DNA of 19,110 bases, taken from Coriobacteriaceae bacterium (GTDB lineage: Bacteria > Actinomycetota > Coriobacteriia > Coriobacteriales > UBA8131). Shown here piece after piece: positions 15,054 to 19,110 of this stretch. Position 1 is the stretch's first letter. Every line of letters starts with the position of its first letter. The notes beneath the pieces are model-generated. The model had not been told where the DNA came from. It searched no databases and worked only from the letters and a program-made list of their open reading frames with translations. Both the position numbers and the translations under genes were made by a program. The stretch lies in the NCBI GenBank assembly GCA_012515495.1, contig JAAYYH010000083.1, positions 1 to 19,110 of the forward strand, in the 5' to 3' direction.

Positions 15054-15890
15054 TTGTTTACGATCATCAGAAAGAAAGCACTGAACAATGATGTGACGCT
15101 GATGGAAATCGAGGCTCCCGATATATCCCGAAAAGCTAAACCAGGACAATTCATCATCTATCGCATAGACGAGCAGGGGGAGAGGATTCCTCTGACTATT
15201 GCTGATACCAATCCCGAAACTGGAACAGTAACCATAATCTTCCAACAGGTGGGTGCGTCAACCAAGATGCTCGCCGCCTTGTCGGAGGGGGACTCGATAC
15301 TGGATTTCGTTGGACCGCTGGGGTCTCCCAGTCACCTTGAAGGCATAGAACGAGCCTGTATCATCGGGGGTGGTGTTGGCTGTGCCATTGCCTACCCGCA
15401 AGCCAAGGAACTGCATAGAAGAGGCGCGGCCGTGGACGTTATCGTCGGTTTTCGCAGCAAGGAACTGGTGATATTGGAAGACGAGTTCCGCGAGGTCTGT
15501 GACAACTTCTATATAACTACTGATGATGGAAGCTATGGCGAGAAGGGCTTTGTCACTGACAGGCTGAAAGCCCTGTTGGATGCCGGCAACGTTTATGATG
15601 AGGTGATTGCCATCGGACCAGTGCCGATGATGAAGTTCGTAAGCAAGCTGACAAAAGAATACGATGTGAAGACCACTGTCAGCCTCAATCCGATAATGAT
15701 CGACGGCACTGGGATGTGTGGTGGCTGTAGGGTTACTGTGGGCGGAGAGGTCAAGTTCGCCTGTGTCGATGGACCGGAATTCGATGGTCATCAAGTGGAT
15801 TTCGATGAGCTGATGCATCGCAATAGTTTTTATCAGGAACAAGAACGCGGCCATGCGTGTCGTTTAACGGGAGGTATGGCCAATGGCTAA
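15054..15890 (+). CDS. nfnA: NfnA-type FAD/[2Fe-2S] subunit of NADH-dependent ferredoxin:NADP+ oxidoreductase
   Basis: Together with NfnB this subunit forms a flavin-based electron-bifurcating transhydrogenase that couples NADH, reduced ferredoxin and NADP+. The product is 278 residues. It has the FAD-binding RIPLTIAD, a nucleotide-binding GGGVGCAIAYPQAK, and the cluster region DGTGMCGGCRV with Cys222, Cys225 and, further on, Cys237 (KFACVDGPEF). The preceding Asp217 is the likely fourth ligand, as Nfn clusters use one Asp and three Cys. TTG at 15054 is chosen because AGGGAG lies 7 bases upstream and the length then matches the family. An earlier in-frame start would run into folC. It overlaps nfnB by 8 bases. 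The pair could also be described as SudAB-like; Nfn is favoured by the C1 operon context. Confidence 0.9.
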   Translation: MFTIIRKKALNNDVTLMEIEAPDISRKAKPGQFIIYRIDEQGERIPLTIADTNPETGTVTIIFQQVGASTKMLAALSEGDSILDFVGPLGSPSHLEGIERACIIGGGVGCAIAYPQAKELHRRGAAVDVIVGFRSKELVILEDEFREVCDNFYITTDDGSYGEKGFVTDRLKALLDAGNVYDEVIAIGPVPMMKFVSKLTKEYDVKTTVSLNPIMIDGTGMCGGCRVTVGGEVKFACVDGPEFDGHQVDFDELMHRNSFYQEQERGHACRLTGGMANG

Positions 15891-17292
15891 GAACGCTGGG
15901 GTCAGAGTTGAGATGCCGGTTCAAGATCCCTTGATTCGGCGCACGAATTTCGACGAGGTAGCACTGGGCTACAGCGAGGAAATGGCCAAAGAGGAAGCAG
16001 CTCGCTGCTTGCAGTGTAAGACACGCCCCTGTGTGGATGGCTGTCCGGTGAACGTGCAGATACCTGAATTCATCGCCGCGATCAATGATGGCGAATACCA
16101 GCAGGCCTATGAGTCGATTGTTGAGACGAATGTGTTGCCGGCGGTTTGTGGCCGTGTTTGTCCTCAGGAAAGCCAATGTGAGGCACGCTGTGTGCGTGGC
16201 CGCAAGGGAGAGGCTGTGGCTATTGGCCGTTTGGAGCGCTTTGTCGCCGATTGGCATCTGGAACATAGCAAGTCGGCGGCTGACGGATTCCAGTCCAATG
16301 GGCACAAAGTGGCAGTCATTGGAGCTGGCCCTGCGGGGCTCTCGTGTGCCGGTGATCTTGCGAGCAGAGGCTACGAAGTGACGGTCTTCGAAGCTTTCCA
16401 CACCTCGGGTGGCGTACTGGTATACGGTATCCCTGAGTTCCGCCTACCGAAGCACATCGTCGAAGCAGAGGTCAAGGCACTGCAGACGGCTGGCGTGACA
16501 ATCAGGACGAACTGCGTTGTTGGCCGGACAATCTCTGTCGATGAACTCTTTGAACAGGGCTATGAAGCCGTGTTCATCGGTTCTGGAGCCGGTCTGCCCT
16601 CGTTTCTGGGTATCGAAGGTGAATCATTACTCGGTGTGTACTCAGCTAATGAGTATCTGACTCGGATGAACCTGATGCACGCATACGATGAGGCTTACGA
16701 CACGCCATTGCGAAAGCATCGGCGGGTCGCGGTGATTGGCGGCGGCAATGTCGCCATGGATGCGGCGCGATGTGCCCTGCGTATGGGTGCGGAAGAAGTC
16801 AGTATCGTCTATCGTCGTAGTATGGTTGAGTTGCCTGCGCGTGTTGAAGAAGTGCACCATGCCCAGGAAGAGGGCATTGTCTTCAACTTGCTGACTAATC
16901 CCATCAGGATACTGGGAGACGAGAGCAATCGGGTGCGTGCTTTGGAATGCTTACGCATGGAGCTCTGTGAGCCGGATGAATCCGGTAGATGCCGACCGGC
17001 AGCTGTCCAAGGGTCGAATTTTGAGATCGAGGTCGACAGCGTCATCATCGCTATCGGCACCTCTCCAAATCCCCTTATCCACCGTACAACCGATAACCTG
17101 GATATCAATCGTTGGGGTGGTATAATCGTTGATGAGCAGACGATGCAAACCACTAGGCCGGGAGTCTTCGCCGGTGGCGATGCTGTTACCGGCTCTGCGA
17201 CAGTGATCTTGGCGATGGGAGCGGGAAAGATCGCCGCTCAGTCCATCGATGATTACATCCAGAGTAAAGCTCAAGAAACGCAAGAAGCGTAA
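15883..17292 (+). CDS. nfnB: NfnB-type (glutamate synthase small subunit-like) NADPH-binding subunit
   Basis: This is the large subunit of the Nfn transhydrogenase, homologous to the GltD subunit of glutamate synthase. The product is 469 residues. Cysteines 42, 45, 50 and 54 and then 89, 93, 99 and 103 form the N-terminal iron-sulfur domain. VIGAGPAGLSCAGDLA (about 145-160) binds FAD, and AVIGGGNVAMDAARCAL binds NADPH, followed by VYRRSMVELPAR. The C-terminal flavoprotein block has IAIGTSPN and GVFAGGDAVTGSATVI. ATG at 15883 has GGGAGGT 7 bases upstream inside the end of nfnA. The overlap indicates a tight complex. The C-terminal tail AQETQEA is encoded by the start of a 9-bp repeat array, and the stop codon is created within it. 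GltD is the alternative, disfavoured by the adjacent NfnA. Confidence 0.93.
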   Translation: MAKNAGVRVEMPVQDPLIRRTNFDEVALGYSEEMAKEEAARCLQCKTRPCVDGCPVNVQIPEFIAAINDGEYQQAYESIVETNVLPAVCGRVCPQESQCEARCVRGRKGEAVAIGRLERFVADWHLEHSKSAADGFQSNGHKVAVIGAGPAGLSCAGDLASRGYEVTVFEAFHTSGGVLVYGIPEFRLPKHIVEAEVKALQTAGVTIRTNCVVGRTISVDELFEQGYEAVFIGSGAGLPSFLGIEGESLLGVYSANEYLTRMNLMHAYDEAYDTPLRKHRRVAVIGGGNVAMDAARCALRMGAEEVSIVYRRSMVELPARVEEVHHAQEEGIVFNLLTNPIRILGDESNRVRALECLRMELCEPDESGRCRPAAVQGSNFEIEVDSVIIAIGTSPNPLIHRTTDNLDINRWGGIIVDEQTMQTTRPGVFAGGDAVTGSATVILAMGAGKIAAQSIDDYIQSKAQETQEA

Positions 17293-17343
17293 GAAACGCA
17301 GGAGGCGTAACTGGTATAAGAACCCCAATAAGCGGAATAAGCG
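17272..17343 (+). repeat. Decayed 9-bp tandem repeat array spanning the nfnB stop codon
   Basis: In a constant 9-base register the units are CAAGAAACG, CAAGAAGCG, TAAGAAACG, CAGGAGGCG, TAACTGGTA, TAAGAACCC, CAATAAGCG and GAATAAGCG. The first four are close copies, the fifth and sixth are diverged, and the last two resemble each other. The nfnB stop TAA (17290-17292) is the start of the third unit, where the other close copies have CAA or CAG. A second in-frame TAA follows at 17308. Confidence 0.75.
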
Positions 17344-17354
17344 TGATAGTGTGG

Positions 17355-17368
17355 ATTCTCAAGAGAAT
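17355..17368. promoter_or_regulatory. Inverted repeat upstream of the second NlpC/P60 promoter
   Basis: ATTCTC-AA-GAGAAT is a perfect 14-base palindrome about 14 bases upstream of the putative -35 box, a normal place for a regulator to bind. No known operator is recognised. Confidence 0.4.
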
Positions 17369-17381
17369 ACTCGCTGAGGTG

Positions 17382-17410
17382 TTTCGCATTTTGTGAGGCA
17401 GACCTATAAT
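17382..17410 (+). promoter_or_regulatory. Promoter of the second NlpC/P60 gene
   Basis: A consensus TATAAT at 17405-17410 is preceded by TTTCGC (17382-17387) at 17 bases. Transcription would begin near 17417. This makes the ATG at 17423 unlikely, because its ribosome binding site would fall at the transcript's very start, and favours ATG 17474. Confidence 0.6.
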
Positions 17411-17473
17411 GACGGAGAGCCAATGTTTTACATCCAACGAGGACTGCCTCATCCGCACAGAACTGGAGTAGGG

Positions 17474-18538
17474 ATGCAGAGAGGGTTACGTGCTAGAAGC
17501 AATATCTTCTCCAAGCGATGGCTTCTCATTTTTGCTTCTCTATTTGTCCTCTCCCTCATCTTCACCTTCACTCTTCCCACTGTCAGTGCTTTTGCTGAGC
17601 CTTCTTCTGCCGAGAAACAGGCCGAAGCTGATGAAGCCTATGCGAAGTATCAGGCTGCTGAGACCGAGGCGCTTGCTGCCACAGATGTCTACTATGCTGC
17701 CCTTGACGCGCACGACGCAGCTGTTGTAGCCATGGAGGAGACAAGAGTGGCTATCGACGGCTATGAGCAGCAAATCGCCGAGAAACAGGCGAGTCTTTCA
17801 TCTCGTGTATCTTCGATGTATCGTAGTGGACAGACCAGCTACTTGGATGTACTCTTTGGCGCGCGTTCCTTTTGGGAATTCATCTCAGTGTGGGATATCC
17901 TCGATTCATTGAACGACCAGGATGCGCAATTGATTAGCGAGATAAAGGATCTGCGCGAGAAAACCCAGAAAGCCTATACTGACTATGCGGCTCAGGAGAA
18001 ACTGGCTCAGCGCAAGCTCGAAGAGTCAAAGGCGGCAAAGCTTATCCTGGATGAAAAGTCCGCCAATCTCAAGGAAATATTCGACTCATTGAGTGCTGAG
18101 GCGGCACTGTTGCTGGCAGCCGAACAGGCGGCGCAACACGCAGCGCGGCCAGGGTCGGGGGGCAGTGGTGGCTCAAACGATTATGTAAACGGGGGCAGCA
18201 CCTATTCAAGCGTTGCAGCCGCCGCGCAGAGTCAGGTTGGCAAGCCCTATGATTATGGCGCAACCGGTCCGAATGCCTTTGATTGTTCAGGTCTGATTTA
18301 TTGGTCGTATCTGCAATGCGGACTCACACCACCACCACGGAGCTCGGGAGGTATGTACTCTGCGGCTAGTGGCATCTATCCGGTGAGCGAGGCTCAGTAT
18401 GGCGACATACTCTACACTGACGGGCATGTGGGGATTTCGCTCGGTGGCAACGAATACGTTCACGCCAGCGATTATGGGATCGGCGTCATCATCAGTCACA
18501 ACGCCAGCAGTGCTTTCAGCTGCGTACTGAGGTTTTAG
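17474..18538 (+). CDS. NlpC/P60 peptidoglycan hydrolase, PcsB/CwlO-like, Sec-type signal
   Basis: This is a secreted cysteine endopeptidase paralogous to the product at 9022. From ATG 17474 it has 354 residues: a basic N-region (MQRGLRARSN), a hydrophobic core (about 17-33) and SAFA at 38-41, a standard Sec signal with cleavage after residue 41. The coiled-coil region carries MYRSGQTSYLDVLFGARSF as in PcsB/CwlO-like proteins. A Gly/Ser linker precedes the NlpC/P60 domain with Cys271 (FDCSGL), His318 (GHVGISLGG) and His330 (VHAS). ATG 17474 is favoured over GTG 17393 and ATG 17423 because GGAG lies 5 bases upstream, the signal peptide is then of normal length, and the TATAAT at 17405 would fall inside the longer reading frames. 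It has its own promoter, so it is probably separate from the nfn operon. Confidence 0.92.
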   Translation: MQRGLRARSNIFSKRWLLIFASLFVLSLIFTFTLPTVSAFAEPSSAEKQAEADEAYAKYQAAETEALAATDVYYAALDAHDAAVVAMEETRVAIDGYEQQIAEKQASLSSRVSSMYRSGQTSYLDVLFGARSFWEFISVWDILDSLNDQDAQLISEIKDLREKTQKAYTDYAAQEKLAQRKLEESKAAKLILDEKSANLKEIFDSLSAEAALLLAAEQAAQHAARPGSGGSGGSNDYVNGGSTYSSVAAAAQSQVGKPYDYGATGPNAFDCSGLIYWSYLQCGLTPPPRSSGGMYSAASGIYPVSEAQYGDILYTDGHVGISLGGNEYVHASDYGIGVIISHNASSAFSCVLRF

Positions 18539-18541
18539 CGT

Positions 18542-18557
18542 AGCCCGGTGGCTTTTT
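18542..18557 (+). terminator. Possible intrinsic terminator after the second NlpC/P60 gene
   Basis: AGCC (18542-18545) pairs with GGCT (18550-18553) around CGGT, followed by a run of T to 18557. The stem is short but directly follows the stop codon and separates two convergent genes. Confidence 0.45.
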
Positions 18558-18561
18558 GCTC

Positions 18562-18990
18562 TTAGTTGTTTTCGTCACGCATTCGACTGCGCTTGACCTT
18601 TTTTGCGCTGATGAACCAGACCGTTGACGCTGAGCCAACCAGAGCGCCCAAAGTATCGACTACCCAATCGAGCGGGTCGCTGTTGCGGCCAGACACGAAG
18701 AGCTGGTGGAGCTCATCACTGGCTCCGTACAGCGAGGCTATCGTTAATGCCAGAAGTGCAGTCTTCCATAAGGCACGTCTATCGTTTTGGAGCGCCAGCG
18801 TAAGCAATACGGCGAGCACCAGATATTCGCAGAAATGGGCAACGCTGCTCCAAAAACCGAGATTGGACGGTAACCCACTGGAGGGGACGGAAGAGGCAAT
18901 AAAGATCGCAACAGCCCACAGTGCCGCCAATACGGCGAAGACAATCCGTCTGGTGTTATTGGCTTTGCCTTTCAAGCTAGTTGCTGGCAT
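18562..18990 (-). CDS. VanZ-family membrane protein
   Basis: The product is 142 residues with four predicted membrane segments (about 16-36, 48-67, 76-92 and 109-130). Conserved VanZ-type features are IFIASSVP in the first segment, the VAHFCEYLVLA block, SLYGASDELHQLFVSGR and DPLDWVVDTLGALVG. VanZ itself gives low-level teicoplanin resistance in VanA enterococci, but most chromosomal members have no demonstrated role, so no resistance function is claimed. ATG at 18990 has AGGGAG at a normal distance on the minus strand. It converges on the NlpC/P60 gene, and the C-terminus is basic then acidic (KKVKRSRMRDENN). Confidence 0.88.
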   Translation of the reverse strand: MPATSLKGKANNTRRIVFAVLAALWAVAIFIASSVPSSGLPSNLGFWSSVAHFCEYLVLAVLLTLALQNDRRALWKTALLALTIASLYGASDELHQLFVSGRNSDPLDWVVDTLGALVGSASTVWFISAKKVKRSRMRDENN

Positions 18991-19069
18991 TTATTACTCC
19001 CTGTTCATCGGCAAATAAAGAAACTAGTATAGCGTTTCAAGGCAATGTCTGGTAGCATACTCCACTTGT

Positions 19070-19110
19070 CGGGATGTGGCTCAGCTTGGTAGAGCGCTCG
19101 GTTCGGGACC
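19070..19110 (+). tRNA. tRNA-Pro (anticodon CGG), 5' part, cut by window end
   Basis: The acceptor 5' strand is CGGGATG (19070-19076). The D arm is GCTC-loop-GAGC, with the loop containing GG. The anticodon stem CTCGG is followed by the 7-base loop TTCGGGA with anticodon CGG, which reads the CCG proline codon. The sequence stops inside the 3' side of the anticodon stem. No clear promoter is seen in the gap 18991-19069. Confidence 0.88.

Noticed and set aside
15751..16401. Minus-strand open frame of about 216 codons across the nfnA/nfnB junction
   Set aside because: It overlaps conserved iron-sulfur and FAD motifs on the plus strand and lacks any coding hallmark of its own.
17272..17343. CRISPR array
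   Set aside because: The units are 9 bases with no spacers and are partly coding; it is a simple tandem repeat.
17393..17473. Longer N-terminus for the second NlpC/P60 protein (GTG 17393 or ATG 17423)
   Set aside because: It would place a consensus TATAAT inside the gene and bury the Sec signal 17-27 residues from the N-terminus; ATG 17474 has its own ribosome binding site.
18562..18990. Glycopeptide resistance gene
   Set aside because: VanZ-family proteins are widespread on chromosomes, and no vanH, vanA or vanX neighbours are present, so no resistance role is supported.

Overview
The window looks like ordinary chromosomal backbone from an anaerobic Gram-positive bacterium. An actinobacterial lineage near Coriobacteriia is the best guess. 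Reasons are the moderate GC, frequent GTG and TTG starts with strong purine-rich ribosome binding sites, a C1-folate set (fhs, fchA, folD) beside an NfnAB-type transhydrogenase, an 8Fe/16Fe-type polyferredoxin, and two PcsB/CwlO-like NlpC/P60 wall hydrolases. The taxonomic assignment is inference; no rRNA or other decisive marker is present.

Layout. (1) 1-2349 is the C-terminal two thirds of the transcription-repair coupling factor Mfd, cut by the window edge and carrying an odd low-complexity segment at its visible start. (2) 2514-3032 encodes a small Pro/Tyr/Gln-rich single-pass membrane protein of unknown role. It converges on (3) a minus-strand polyferredoxin (3104-4501), with a hairpin region between them. 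(4) A very short divergent promoter region (4502-4547) separates the polyferredoxin from a tight plus-strand cluster: mazG, eno, a polyprenyl diphosphate synthase, and a peptidoglycan-binding-domain protein with an unassigned C-terminal half (4548-8796). (5) A 225-base gap with a leader hairpin precedes the first NlpC/P60 hydrolase (9022-10146). (6) A clear promoter at about 10342-10370 drives fhs, fchA, folD, folC, nfnA and nfnB (10408-17292). (7) A 9-bp repeat array and a second promoter lead to a paralogous NlpC/P60 hydrolase (17474-18538). (8) A minus-strand VanZ-family membrane protein follows, and the window ends inside a tRNA-Pro(CGG) gene.

How the genes fit together. The central operon is a one-carbon module. 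Fhs makes 10-formyl-THF from formate, FchA makes methenyl-THF, FolD makes methylene-THF with NAD(P)H, FolC polyglutamylates folates, and NfnAB balances NADH, reduced ferredoxin and NADPH. The FolD lacks the usual catalytic lysine for its cyclohydrolase half-reaction, which explains why a dedicated FchA sits directly in front of it. No Wood-Ljungdahl carbonyl-branch genes are visible, so acetogenesis cannot be claimed. The two wall hydrolases share a domain plan but have different export signals, one Tat-like and one Sec-like.

I found no mobile element, CRISPR array or defence system. The items most worth a second look are the FolD active-site substitution beside FchA, the 210-bp direct-repeat-flanked segment in mfd, the palindromic -10 element apparently shared by two divergent promoters, the Tat/Sec pair of hydrolase paralogues, and the decayed 9-bp array across the nfnB stop codon.
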